A stretch of 64,000 nt of DNA from Mucilaginibacter saanensis (GCF_014200575.1 NZ_JACHBZ010000001.1:891983-955982), one strand, 5' to 3'; counted from the stretch's first letter, positions 45,315-54,908 are shown. A program made the numbers and translations. Notes: a model not told the origin generated them from the sequence alone.

Positions 45315-45920
45315 ATGCTTTTAAATAAACTACTACCACAAATAATTGCTGATAACGAATTACACTCGCGTTGGTTAAATACGCTGTCGCTGATGGAAAA
45401 CACCGGCGCCCGTAAAATATCAGCCAGCGAAGATCCGTTAACCGTAACCTATATTATATTAAAACACGCTGCCGAAGAGCATCGTCATGCGTTCTATCTG
45501 AAAAAACAGTTAGAAAAAACAGGTGTTGAGCTGCCAACTTACGCTGCCGAATACTTGCTGGCACCGGGTTCAAGCAAATATTATTTGAACCAATTGGATG
45601 TGGATGTTTGCCGTTACCTTAAAAAAGAACTTGGTTTGGCAGGCAGCGAACTTCGCTTTGCGGCGTATTTGCTGGTTACTTATGCCATTGAGGTACGTGC
45701 TGATGAACTTTATCCTATTTACCAGGACGCACTTGACGAAGCAAACAGTAAAGTGAACGTGAAATCAATTATTTTAGAAGAAGAAGGTCACCTGGAAGAA
45801 ATGCTGAATCAGCTGCACAAATTTTCGCCAGATTGGGAACTGCATGCCAATAAAGCAGTTGCATTTGAAACCGAATTGTTTAACCAATGGGTGGAGCAAC
45901 TGGGAAAATCGCTGAATTAG
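45315..45920 (+). CDS. Ferritin-like diiron protein downstream of bioA
   Basis: This 201-residue all-helical protein has the six ligands expected of a ferritin-like carboxylate diiron site: Glu28; the ExxH pair Glu55-His58 in AAEEHRHAF; Glu126 in YAIEVRADE; and the second ExxH pair Glu156-His159 in LEEEGHLEEM. The spacing matches four helices with one Glu, one ExxH, one Glu and one ExxH. No signal peptide. I cannot name the family; it could be an oxygenase, a store-like protein or an oxidase. The start lies 3 bp after the bioA stop, so it is co-translated; a link to biotin metabolism is only inference. Confidence 0.75.
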   Translation: MLLNKLLPQIIADNELHSRWLNTLSLMENTGARKISASEDPLTVTYIILKHAAEEHRHAFYLKKQLEKTGVELPTYAAEYLLAPGSSKYYLNQLDVDVCRYLKKELGLAGSELRFAAYLLVTYAIEVRADELYPIYQDALDEANSKVNVKSIILEEEGHLEEMLNQLHKFSPDWELHANKAVAFETELFNQWVEQLGKSLN

Positions 45921-45965
45921 AAGCGGTAGATTGTTGGCCTGAGTGGATCAGAAACTTCACGGAAG

Positions 45966-46357
45966 TCATCCTGAACTTGTTTCAGGATCTCTCAGGACAG
46001 TCCTCATGTGTGCAATATACCCTGAATATGGGGTGCCGAAACAAGTTCACTGTTGTCCGGTAAACCAAAATCGTAAAACTTTTACCGGATAGCCGGTATC
46101 GAAATAGCTACGATATTTTCAGCAAAAAACTTTTTATAACGCTATAACGCAACCATAAGCAGTCAAATGCCAAGAATATCCATGTTTTGGTTAAATTTTT
46201 ACCGGACAGCCGGTTTTTAAAAATGAGCACACCTTTCCATTTTTTAGAAGGCTTGCTTTTAAAAAAGCAATAAAAAAGACCCTTTGAGGTCTTATGAGAT
46301 GTTTTCTAATATCAAAGGAACTTTTACCGGACAACAGTGAAACAAGTTCGGCATGAC
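45966..46357. repeat. REP-like pair of palindromes, interrupted by a MITE
   Basis: The left unit GTCATCCTGAACTTGTTTCAGG (45966-45986) and the right unit, GCCGAAACAAGTTC at 46035-46048 continued by GGCATGAC at 46350-46357, face each other. Each has a hairpin with the GAACTTGTTTC core. This is the arrangement of bacterial interspersed palindromic elements common between genes. A 290-bp element lies in the right unit. Confidence 0.75.
46049..46338. mobile_element. MITE, 290 bp, with 16-bp inverted ends and 11-bp target duplication
   Basis: The ends ACTGTTGTCCGGTAAA (46049-46064) and its exact complement (46323-46338) are perfect inverted repeats. The 11-bp direct repeat GAAACAAGTTC flanks both sides (46038-46048 and 46339-46349), so excision would restore an intact palindrome. 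An 11-bp duplication suits IS4-like elements. Two further TTTTACCGGA units lie inside at about 46080 and 46197. No transposase is encoded, so mobility would need a helper element elsewhere. Confidence 0.88.
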
Positions 46358-46411
46358 ATATTTTTTTATCAGGGTAATCCTTAAATTTAGGTTCAGACAC
46401 AGCTTTATCGG

Positions 46412-48301
46412 CTAATAAGCCATATACTCTGTATAAATCTGCTGTAAAAAGGCTTTACCGTATAGGAGTGTTTTGTCTGTTAGCTTCTGATCTGCGTTTT
46501 TGTTGCTGGTGTAAACTATGCGTCTGCCTGAGTTGTCATAAGCTGCCGTTTGTTGGGGCAGCATAAAGGCAAAGCCATTATCCCAGTCAAAAAATGCAAA
46601 ATCGGCAGTATTGGGGTTAAGTAAATCTTTTGACCATTTGAACTGCGTATGCGGTATGTTAAGTTGGCTAAGCAGGGTAGCGGCAATATCTGTTTGGCCG
46701 CCTAATTTATTAATCTTTTTACCACGGAACTCCGGCTTTATCACCTCGCCAAAAAACAACAGCGGAATATGGTATTTAGCCGGATTATAAGCCTCGGATA
46801 TATTACGGGGTAAACGGTGCCCATGATCGGCCACTAAAATAAACAGCGTGTTTTTATACCAGGCTTGCTTTTTGGCTTGCTCAAAATAAGCGTTAAGGCA
46901 GGAGTCAGTAAAGTAGGCGGTGCTCCTGAATTTGTTGCTGGCGTCGCCATCCTCATCGGCCGGGAAATGAGCTTTTACCGGCAGCACAAATGGCTCGTGA
47001 TTGGTTGACGTTTGTACGTACGAAAAAAATGGCTGGCTTTGTTGTTGCGTATATTGCAGTTGTTTGTTTAAAAGCACATCATCATACACGCCCCACTCTG
47101 TTTTTGCCTGTTTCTTATCAAAGCTAAACTCATCAATAATATGATCAACCTGATGGCTTTTCATAAATACATTAAAGCTCATATAGCTGCTTTTACCACC
47201 ATAAAAGTAGGTGGTTTGATAACCCTCACTTTTAAACACAGTTGATAATGCTGGCAGCTTTTTTTGTTTAAGCGTATCGGCCACAATGGTACGAACGGCT
47301 TGCGAAGGGAAACCGCTCATGATAGATATGATACCCTTATCGGTACGATCGGCAGATGAGTAGACATTGTTGAACAGTATGCCGTTTTGAATAAACCTTT
47401 CAAAATTAGGCGCTACACCCTTGTCGCCGCCCAATGATTCAATAATACTGGCCGTATAGCTTTCCAGTTGAATGATCACGATGTTTGGCCTGTTGGTGGT
47501 AAGTGCCTTTATAGTTGAATCGGGCTTTACGCTAAATATATTTTGCACCAGTTGTGCGGCACTGGCGGGTTGCATAAACAGGTATGGGTTGTAGGGCCTG
47601 CGTAGGTTTTCAAAAATGTTATTAAATAAATTCCACTCGGTATTTAATGCCGATTGGTTTAATATTTCCCGGTCAGAAAAATAAGCCGCATTCTGATTAA
47701 TAGGCTCGGTTTGTAAACCGCCCCTCATCAATAAAAAGTTTGTAAAAAGTATGAGGCAAATTAAAATGGCTTTAAGGCGGGGTTCCGTTACCGGCTTTTT
47801 AAACTGGTAATTAATAACATAATTAGAAAGTATCACACCTGTACCGAGCAGTAATATGCCAATGGTGATACATTTACCAACCGGTGATGATCCTGATGAA
47901 GCTAACGCCTCTGAGGGGGCATGATACAATGAACTAAACACCCGGAAGGTTACCTTGGTGCCCCATTCGCGAAAAATGTTAAAATTAAGTATCGTATTGA
48001 GCGATATGCAGAACAGGCAAAACCATACATAAGCTTTAAGCCAAACAGGTTTAACCCGGTAGGTAGGGATACACCAGTTAACCACAAATACCAGTAAAGG
48101 AACAATACAGATATAGGCAGCGGCCGAAGCATCTAACCTGATGCCGTATAAAAAGGTTTGCAGTATTTCGCTAAAACCGGCGCCTTTTAGCTTATGGGCA
48201 AAGTATAATTCAAACGTTATCCTGGTGATTGCGAAAAACAGCAGCCAGAAAACAAAAAATCTGAATAAACTAAAAAGGTTTCTAAACATACGGGGGCACA
48301 A
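46412..48301 (-). CDS. LTA-synthase-like sulfatase-family membrane protein
   Basis: This 629-residue protein has about five N-terminal membrane helices (residues ~5-190) and a periplasmic alkaline-phosphatase/sulfatase domain of the LtaS/OpgB family. The catalytic domain shows NIVIIQLESYTASIIESLGG with Glu, the nucleophile Thr in SSADRTDKGIISIMSGFPSQ, and the metal ligands in FILVADHGHRLPRN. In Gram-negatives such enzymes transfer phosphoglycerol or phosphoethanolamine groups onto envelope glycans or lipids; the acceptor is unknown. Start candidates are Met at 48301 or 48289. Confidence 0.9.
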   Translation of the reverse strand: MCPRMFRNLFSLFRFFVFWLLFFAITRITFELYFAHKLKGAGFSEILQTFLYGIRLDASAAAYICIVPLLVFVVNWCIPTYRVKPVWLKAYVWFCLFCISLNTILNFNIFREWGTKVTFRVFSSLYHAPSEALASSGSSPVGKCITIGILLLGTGVILSNYVINYQFKKPVTEPRLKAILICLILFTNFLLMRGGLQTEPINQNAAYFSDREILNQSALNTEWNLFNNIFENLRRPYNPYLFMQPASAAQLVQNIFSVKPDSTIKALTTNRPNIVIIQLESYTASIIESLGGDKGVAPNFERFIQNGILFNNVYSSADRTDKGIISIMSGFPSQAVRTIVADTLKQKKLPALSTVFKSEGYQTTYFYGGKSSYMSFNVFMKSHQVDHIIDEFSFDKKQAKTEWGVYDDVLLNKQLQYTQQQSQPFFSYVQTSTNHEPFVLPVKAHFPADEDGDASNKFRSTAYFTDSCLNAYFEQAKKQAWYKNTLFILVADHGHRLPRNISEAYNPAKYHIPLLFFGEVIKPEFRGKKINKLGGQTDIAATLLSQLNIPHTQFKWSKDLLNPNTADFAFFDWDNGFAFMLPQQTAAYDNSGRRIVYTSNKNADQKLTDKTLLYGKAFLQQIYTEYMAY

Positions 48302-48358
48302 AAGTAGTACTTTAACCGCAATGTTAAGAAACCTTTAATGAATTGTTAGTGAAGTGGC

Positions 48359-49003
48359 CTATCTGCCGCCGCTCATCGCTTTCAAATCATCCAATGAAAT
48401 TTTATCATAATCAGCAGGAATACCGAATGTACCGGCAGGTACTTTAGTATCGGTTATGCTTTTTACAGTTACTTCTGTGCTTTGGCCCTGGCTAAATGAG
48501 GTATATTGTACCGGGAAACCGCCAATTTCGCGGTAGTATTTAGCTATGCCGGTAATAGGTACTTCAACATCATTAGTGATCCAGATGTCATAAGTCTTTT
48601 TAGTTTTTGAATCAGTAGCTACCACTTTTTTGCAGTTAAAACCTGATATCTGTTTGGTTTCTGTACTTGGAGCAAAGGTAAAGGTTGGCATATCCGCTAA
48701 AGCCTGATCAACCTCGTCTGGTGTGGCAATAGCTGCTTTTTTAATACTTGCAACCGGTACATCAACTAAAATAGCCATTGATTTTCCGTTGGCATCTGTT
48801 AAAATTTTTATGCTTGCAGGACCTGCGGTAAAAGCAAAAGCACTTGAATCGGCCCTGAAAAAGCCTTTGGCATCCACTTGCTGCCCCCTCATGTTTGTTG
48901 TAAAGTTAACAACACCTTCAGTGTATTTTTTTTGCGCACTGGCAGTCAAGGCTGTTGCAGTAAGAGCCACTCCCAGGGCAACATTGAAAAATTTGATGTT
49001 CAT
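48359..49003 (-). CDS. DUF4412 secreted protein
   Basis: This 214-residue protein has a signal peptide (MNIKFFNVALGVALTATALTASAQ) and a beta-rich mature region. The central ETKQISGFNCKKVVATDSKTKKTYDIWITND is the DUF4412 signature (G-x-x-C-K/A-K plus a Y/D-x-W-x-T/S block). Function unknown. It stands alone between the ComEC-like gene and the LTA-synthase-like gene, on the same strand. Confidence 0.82.
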   Translation of the reverse strand: MNIKFFNVALGVALTATALTASAQKKYTEGVVNFTTNMRGQQVDAKGFFRADSSAFAFTAGPASIKILTDANGKSMAILVDVPVASIKKAAIATPDEVDQALADMPTFTFAPSTETKQISGFNCKKVVATDSKTKKTYDIWITNDVEVPITGIAKYYREIGGFPVQYTSFSQGQSTEVTVKSITDTKVPAGTFGIPADYDKISLDDLKAMSGGR

Positions 49004-49078
49004 AGTTTTAGTTTGATTTGTACCAATTTACTTGTTTTTGATTAAAAGACAAATTTTTTAGTGTTTGGTTTAATTTTT

Positions 49079-51184
49079 TCAATTAGATGGTGCAATTAGC
49101 GAAATGTTACGCTTTAAGGTGCTATAATTTATGTGTAATGCGCTGGCCTCATTCTCCAGCAGGTTAATTAATTTGTTGTTATTGCTGCCGTCAATTACAA
49201 GTGTTTGATAATCATAATTCCTGCCAATCTGCTGCAGATTGGTATGCGGGTTACCGGTAATATAAATATAATTGGTTTTTAATTTTTTGGGCAGTTGTAT
49301 GTTGGGTTGTTCTGCATCATAAATCAGTATGGTTTTATCATAAAACTGTATCAGGTTTCCCTGCTTTTTAAGATAAGGCGTGTTAATGTTTTGTTTCAGA
49401 TTGTACAACGTTGCCATGCTAACCTTACTGCTATCCAGATAAGGTTGTACCGAGTAGCTGTAATTTTTATCGGTATTGGTGAGGTTACTTAGTATAAAAG
49501 CATTATTGCCGCTTTTAAACACAATGCCGGTGTTTTTACGCAGGTTTAAAAAGGCCACAGACTGGGTATTGGCAGATTGGTATCGTTTTAAACTAATACT
49601 GATGCACAGTAAAAGCATACAACCCAGGCTCAATTTTAGTAGCCATGGTTTTTTATCATACAAAAAATAAAACAGGCTGAAGATAAAGACATACATAAGC
49701 AAATGCTCGGTACTGGTAAGCCATATTTTACCAATACTGGCAAAAGGCGTATGTTCAATTACCGCCAGGGCGTTGTTCATGACCAGGATGCTTTTTTCAA
49801 GTACCCAGGCCAGCGCAGTAGATAATACCGGAACCCAGGCAAAAAGCAAATAACCCATGCCGCTATACATAATAACCATGGTAGGTACAATAATGAGCAG
49901 GTTACTCACCAAAAAATAAACCGGGAACTGGTGAAAGTAAAATGCGCTTAGCGGGAAAGTAATTACCTGCGCTGCTATAGATACCGAACAAAGCGCCCAT
50001 AGTTTATCGGCCCATTTGTTTTTAAATGTAAACCATTGGTATACTACCGGCTGCAAAATAATTAACCCTGCAACGGCAAGGTACGAGAGCTGGAAACCTA
50101 CATCAGTTATAAAAAGCGGGTTATATAATAACAGCAAGAATGCCGATATAGCCAAAATATTGAGCATATTGATGTACCGTACAAAGGTGTTGCCCACAAT
50201 CACCATACTGATCATGACGGCAGCCCGGCAAACGGCCGGCGAAAAACCGGTTAACATGGCATAGTACCATATCAGCACAATAATTACCGTCATTTTTAAA
50301 TGCTTGCCGTATTTGTACCGGTTTAAAAAGCCGAGCATCCATTGTAATAAAAAGTAAATAATGGCGACATGTGCGCCTGATACCGATAATACATGGATGG
50401 TGCCCGTTTTGGAGTAGGCCTGTAAAACATCATTGCTGAGGTCGGCTTTATAACCCAGTATAAGGGTTGATGCCACGGCAATGGCATCCGGGGCGTGTAA
50501 CTGCTGTTTAAATTTAGCAACCATTTGCTGCCTTAACTTTAAAGCATAGGCAATAAGCGGGTTACCCGTATTATGCCGTAGTACACGGTATTGGCCGGGG
50601 TATAAAAATAGCTGATAATAAATATTCTGATGGGCGAGGTACTTTTTATAGTTAAACTCGGCAGGGTTAAAGGGAGGATCGATAGGTGTGCAGGTGGCTG
50701 GTACAAGTAGTTCATCGCCATATTGAAGACGGTTTATGGCCATACTATCTTTCAGTGTAATAAGCAAAGTGCCATTAACTGCCGCCGTTTGGCTGTGGTT
50801 GATGCTTTGCTGAGCCGAAGCTGTAAACCGCAGTAAGCCATTTTTTAGCTGGGGTTCATTATTGATCCTGACGGAAAGATATTGCGCCGGTTGCTTGGTA
50901 AAATGATGCGGATTATTCAGTTCGTTATAATTGATTACGCTGATGCAGCCGCCAATCAGCAAAATGCTATTGATGAGTACTCCGCCTATCCACCGGTGCT
51001 TGTATAGAGCCAGCACCTTGTAGTTCAAGTTCAGTATGATAAATACAGCGCTTAAGCCAATAAAACAGGCAAACAGCACCGCTATGTAAATGGCCGGATT
51101 TAAATTAATACCCACAGCTATGCCCAGCAACCAGGGTATAAGCAGTACAACAACCGGAATTTCGCCTTTATGATTTGCGATCAT
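49079..51184 (-). CDS. comEC: ComEC/Rec2-family DNA-uptake channel with a degenerate C-terminal domain
   Basis: The start is ATG 51184 (701 residues); a TTG at 51232 is the only longer option. The protein has a DUF4131 N-terminal part (two early helices and an OB-like domain, residues ~20-190), then the ComEC core of about eight helices with VLSVSGAHVAIIYFLLQWM and LTGFSPAVCRAAVMISMVI. In competence, ComEC carries single-stranded DNA across the inner membrane. The last ~170 residues keep strands resembling the metallo-beta-lactamase-like domain (VAFLNLRKNTGIVFKSGNNAFIL) but lack its HxHxDH metal motif. Confidence 0.9.
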   Translation of the reverse strand: MIANHKGEIPVVVLLIPWLLGIAVGINLNPAIYIAVLFACFIGLSAVFIILNLNYKVLALYKHRWIGGVLINSILLIGGCISVINYNELNNPHHFTKQPAQYLSVRINNEPQLKNGLLRFTASAQQSINHSQTAAVNGTLLITLKDSMAINRLQYGDELLVPATCTPIDPPFNPAEFNYKKYLAHQNIYYQLFLYPGQYRVLRHNTGNPLIAYALKLRQQMVAKFKQQLHAPDAIAVASTLILGYKADLSNDVLQAYSKTGTIHVLSVSGAHVAIIYFLLQWMLGFLNRYKYGKHLKMTVIIVLIWYYAMLTGFSPAVCRAAVMISMVIVGNTFVRYINMLNILAISAFLLLLYNPLFITDVGFQLSYLAVAGLIILQPVVYQWFTFKNKWADKLWALCSVSIAAQVITFPLSAFYFHQFPVYFLVSNLLIIVPTMVIMYSGMGYLLFAWVPVLSTALAWVLEKSILVMNNALAVIEHTPFASIGKIWLTSTEHLLMYVFIFSLFYFLYDKKPWLLKLSLGCMLLLCISISLKRYQSANTQSVAFLNLRKNTGIVFKSGNNAFILSNLTNTDKNYSYSVQPYLDSSKVSMATLYNLKQNINTPYLKKQGNLIQFYDKTILIYDAEQPNIQLPKKLKTNYIYITGNPHTNLQQIGRNYDYQTLVIDGSNNNKLINLLENEASALHINYSTLKRNISLIAPSN

Positions 51185-51277
51185 TGATATCAATAAAAAA
51201 TAAAGATATGTTTTCTTCGTATCAAGTATCAAGATTTTTGAAGGTGGTATTATAGTCTTGATACTATCAGGGTATAC

Positions 51278-51619
51278 CTACAATTGGTCGCGTACTTCGA
51301 GGAGGAATTTTTTTATGTTTTCGAGCGAATCAATAACACGCTGATTTTCTTTGGTATCGCTCATGTTATGTTTTAAATGCTCTTTTGCGCCGTTCAAGGT
51401 GTAGCCCTTATCACGTATGAGGTGAAAAATGATCTTAAAGTGCTCGATATCTTCGGGGGTAAAATAGCGGTTGCCTTTTTTGTTCTTTTTGGGCTGCAGT
51501 ACCTCAAATTCCTTTTCATAGAAACGGATAAGCGACTGATTCACATCAAACATGGCAGATACCTCGCCCATGGTATAATACATCTTGCTTATCTCGCGGT
51601 CTTTGTAAGGCATGTGCAA
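51278..51619 (-). CDS. MerR-family transcriptional regulator
   Basis: This 113-residue protein has a MerR-type winged helix: YYTMGEVSAMFDVNQSLIRFYEKEFEVLQPKKNKKGNRYFTPEDIEHFKIIFHLIRDKGYTLNGAKEHLK. It is followed by a short coiled coil (ENQRVIDSLENIKKFLLEVRDQL). There is no effector-binding domain, so it is a one-domain member common in Bacteroidota. Target genes unknown; two Met start options lie at 51619 and 51613. Confidence 0.9.
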   Translation of the reverse strand: MHMPYKDREISKMYYTMGEVSAMFDVNQSLIRFYEKEFEVLQPKKNKKGNRYFTPEDIEHFKIIFHLIRDKGYTLNGAKEHLKHNMSDTKENQRVIDSLENIKKFLLEVRDQL

Positions 51620-51707
51620 ATGTATTTGTTAATTTCGGAATTAGGAATTTCGATTCCGGTTTTTTTAGACTTACCTGTTAAAAATGAGCAATAAGGGGGC
51701 AGTTGTG

Positions 51708-51908
51708 CTACTTATTTTCGCTCCAAGGGAGGGACGATGCTTTGCCGCTCAAAAAGTCGGCCTTGCGCTGCTCCAATTCTTTGTCCTGCTGGTTTGGTAT
51801 GGCACTGTCGTTAAGCTCTATGCGGTAGTGATAATTTAAGCTGTCAAGAAAAGCTAAAAGTACTTTCTTTTCCTGATCGTTCTGAATATCAACTTTTAAC
51901 GTTTCCAT
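51708..51908 (-). CDS. Small protein of unknown function, antitoxin-like
   Basis: Starting at the second Met (51908), the 66-residue product reads METLKVDIQNDQEKKVLLAFLDSLNYHYRIELND and ends with an acidic, Trp-bearing tail, LSGKASSLPWSENK. The N-terminal strand-helix and the charged C-terminus resemble small antitoxins, but no toxin gene is adjacent, so it may be an orphan or a different small protein. Coding potential is modest but plausible. Confidence 0.55.
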   Translation of the reverse strand: METLKVDIQNDQEKKVLLAFLDSLNYHYRIELNDSAIPNQQDKELEQRKADFLSGKASSLPWSENK

Positions 51909-52169
51909 AAACAAATTTAACTTTTATTTAATTAAAGTGCAAAGCGTTGCTGTTTAATTAAAGGTATTGCTGTTGATACGCTGCCCAATCAGGTATGATT
52001 TTTATACCACGAGTATTGAAAAATCAGCATAAAAACTTTTCAAAATTGCCAATACACAGCAGCCTGTATAATTATACACAATTTATACACACGCTATTTT
52101 TGAATTGTGTACTTAATAAGTACTCAAAAATTTACACTTTTGCACTTCTACAATTGCAAATTTTTATAA

Positions 52170-54893
52170 ATGACAGCTTCACAGATACGACAGGCTTTTC
52201 TTGATTTCTTTGTTTCAAAGGGACATACCATTGTGCCTTCTGCACCAATTGTAATAAAAAACGATCCCACCCTGATGTTCACCAACGCGGGGATGAACCA
52301 GTTTAAAGATATATTTTTAGGCGAAACACCGGCAAAGGCGCCGCGCGTGGCCGATACCCAACGCTGCCTGCGCGTATCAGGCAAGCATAACGATCTGGAA
52401 GAGGTGGGTATTGATACCTATCACCATACCATGTTCGAGATGCTGGGCAACTGGAGCTTTGGCGACTATTTTAAAAAGGAAGCAACTGCCTGGAGCTGGG
52501 AACTGCTTATAGATATTTTTAAATTGCCTAAAGACCGCCTTTACATTACCTATTTTGAGGGAGATGAAAAGGAGGGGCTTGAAAAAGATACCGAAACATA
52601 CAATTTGTGGAAACTACTGGTTGACGAAGATCACATCCTCCCCGGAAATAAAAAGGATAATTTCTGGGAAATGGGCGAAACTGGTCCGTGTGGGCCTTGT
52701 TCGGAGATTCACTACGATAGTCGACCAGATAATGAGCGTGCCGAAGTAGATGGCGCCACCCTTGTAAATGCCGATCATGACCAGGTTATTGAGATTTGGA
52801 ATAACGTATTTATGCAATTTAACCGCTTAAAAGGCGGCGCGTTGCAACCGTTACCAGCCAAGCACGTAGATACAGGTATGGGCTTTGAAAGGCTTGTGCG
52901 CGTAATGCAGGGCAAGTCATCAAATTACGATACCGATGTTTTTCAACCGATGATTCAGTTCATTGCTGAAAAAAGTGGCAAAACCTATAACAGCGCAGCC
53001 AAACCCGGCGATGCAGATTGGAACAATGCCGTTGCCATGCGCGTACTGGCAGATCATATCCGCGCCATCAGCTTTGCTATTGCCGATGGGCAGCTGCCGG
53101 CAAGTAATAAAGCAGGTTATGTGATCCGCAGGATATTACGTAGGGCTGTGCGTTACAGCTATCAAACATTAGGCTTTAAAGAACCTTTCTTTAATCAGTT
53201 AGTTCCTTTATTGTCAGAGCAGTTTAAAGGTGTGTTTGATAACCTCTACAGTCAAAAGGATTTTGTACAGAAGGTGATTTTAGAGGAGGAGGTTGCGTTT
53301 TTGAGAACGCTCGAGAAAGGTCTTGTATCTTATTACAATTACATTAAAGCTTTTAAACAAAATAAATCTGAAGTTGGATCTGAAAGTCAAATGTTTTTTG
53401 TTTCTGTTGGCGGTTCGATATATAATATAATAAATGATGGTAGAAATTCGATAGATGGGAAGTTTGCTTTTCTATTATCCGATACTTATGGATTTCCAAT
53501 CGACTTAGTTCAATTACTTGCAAAAGAAGATGGGTTCGATGTAAACTACAACGAGTATTTACAAAGTTTGGACGAACAAAAATCTCGCTCCCGTGCAGCA
53601 ACCGCCATTGATACCGGCGACTGGGTAGTTCTAAAAGAAGACGAAGGCGTAACCTTTACCGGTTACGATGAAACCGAAACCATTGCCCATGTCGTAAAAT
53701 ACCGCAAGGTAACTGCCAAAGGAAAAGAGCAATACCAGATAGTATTGGATAAAACTCCTTTCTACGCCGAAAGCGGTGGTCAGGTAGGGGATAAGGGCGA
53801 ACTGGTGTTCCCCGATGGTGAGATTGTAAAAGTAACAGATACTAAAAAAGAAAACGGCCTGATTGTACATTATGTAGATCAGCTGCCTGAAGATATTGAC
53901 GATGCCTTGACTGCTATAGTTGACCCTGCCCTGCGCAGCCAAACCAATAGCAACCACTCGGCTACGCACTTGTTGCACGCTGCCATGAAACAGGTTTTAG
54001 GCAGCCACGTAAACCAGAAAGGGTCATTGGTAAATGCTGATTACCTGCGGTTCGATTTTTCGCATTTTGCTAAGGTCACCGATGAGGAACTGGCGCAAAT
54101 TGAGGCTATTGTTAACCAAAAGGTACGTCAGAATATCCCGCTGAAAGAAGAACGCAGCGTATTGTATGCCGAGGCTATCACCAGCGGTGTAACCGCCCTG
54201 TTTGGCGAAAAATATGGCGAGTACGTACGTGTAATTACTTTTGAGGACACCTTTAGCAAGGAACTTTGCGGCGGTACGCACGTGCAGGCTACCGGTCAGA
54301 TAGGTTTCTTTAAAATAATTGCCGAAAGCGCTGTGGCTGCCGGAGTTCGACGTATTGAGGCTATAACCGGTGTAGCTGCCGAGGTTTATATCAATAACCA
54401 AAGCCTACTGGTAAACCAGTTGAAAGATCTGCTCAAAAATCCAAAAGATTTGTCAAAAAGCGTGGAGAGCCTGCTTGATGAAAACTCGCGTTTAAAAAAG
54501 GAGATTGACAAAGCCATTCTTGAAAAATCATCTGGTTTAAAAAATGAACTGGCCGAAAAAGCCGAGGCCATTAACGGACTTAATTTTATAGCCCAGAAAG
54601 TAGCCCTGCCTAATGCCGAAGCGGTAAAGAATCTGGCTTATCAATTGAAAGATATTGTGCCCAACCTGTTCCTGGTGCTGGCTGCAGATTTTGATGGTAA
54701 GCCAAGTATTACCGTAATGATAGCCGAAAATCTGGTAAAGGAAAAAGGCTTACATGCAGGCAATATTGTAAAAGAACTGGCTAAAGAGGTTAAAGGCGGC
54801 GGCGGCGGTCAGCCGTTTTTTGCAACCGCAGGCGGTAGCGATGTGAGCGGGTTGGATAACGTACTGACTAAGGCTAAAAGCTTTGTTGCCTAA
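52170..54893 (+). CDS. alaS: Alanine--tRNA ligase
   Basis: This 907-residue class II synthetase charges tRNA-Ala. It has the catalytic motifs (NDPTLMFTNAGMNQFKDIFLG, HHTMFEMLGNWSFGDYFKKEA), the editing domain with its zinc ligands in HSATHLLHAAM and CGGTHV, and the C-terminal DHHA1 domain ending GGGGGQPFFATAGGSD. It is a little longer than the E. coli enzyme (876) because of an extra stretch of about 30 residues near residues 392-425 (FKQNKSEVGSESQMFFVSVG). That stretch lies in a DNA tract of about 28-35% GC (roughly 53160-53580), poorer than its flanks, with unlike codon use. Confidence 0.96.
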   Translation: MTASQIRQAFLDFFVSKGHTIVPSAPIVIKNDPTLMFTNAGMNQFKDIFLGETPAKAPRVADTQRCLRVSGKHNDLEEVGIDTYHHTMFEMLGNWSFGDYFKKEATAWSWELLIDIFKLPKDRLYITYFEGDEKEGLEKDTETYNLWKLLVDEDHILPGNKKDNFWEMGETGPCGPCSEIHYDSRPDNERAEVDGATLVNADHDQVIEIWNNVFMQFNRLKGGALQPLPAKHVDTGMGFERLVRVMQGKSSNYDTDVFQPMIQFIAEKSGKTYNSAAKPGDADWNNAVAMRVLADHIRAISFAIADGQLPASNKAGYVIRRILRRAVRYSYQTLGFKEPFFNQLVPLLSEQFKGVFDNLYSQKDFVQKVILEEEVAFLRTLEKGLVSYYNYIKAFKQNKSEVGSESQMFFVSVGGSIYNIINDGRNSIDGKFAFLLSDTYGFPIDLVQLLAKEDGFDVNYNEYLQSLDEQKSRSRAATAIDTGDWVVLKEDEGVTFTGYDETETIAHVVKYRKVTAKGKEQYQIVLDKTPFYAESGGQVGDKGELVFPDGEIVKVTDTKKENGLIVHYVDQLPEDIDDALTAIVDPALRSQTNSNHSATHLLHAAMKQVLGSHVNQKGSLVNADYLRFDFSHFAKVTDEELAQIEAIVNQKVRQNIPLKEERSVLYAEAITSGVTALFGEKYGEYVRVITFEDTFSKELCGGTHVQATGQIGFFKIIAESAVAAGVRRIEAITGVAAEVYINNQSLLVNQLKDLLKNPKDLSKSVESLLDENSRLKKEIDKAILEKSSGLKNELAEKAEAINGLNFIAQKVALPNAEAVKNLAYQLKDIVPNLFLVLAADFDGKPSITVMIAENLVKEKGLHAGNIVKELAKEVKGGGGGQPFFATAGGSDVSGLDNVLTKAKSFVA

Positions 54894-54908
54894 ATTATAA
54901 TATAAAAA

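Noticed and set aside
46191..46400. 69-codon minus-strand frame across the MITE end
   Set aside because: It is made of the REP palindrome and MITE end (CHAELVS-like sequence), a known false call over such repeats.
53353..53601. Minus-strand frame inside alaS
   Set aside because: An effect of the AT-rich insertion; no homology, and the plus frame is clearly coding.
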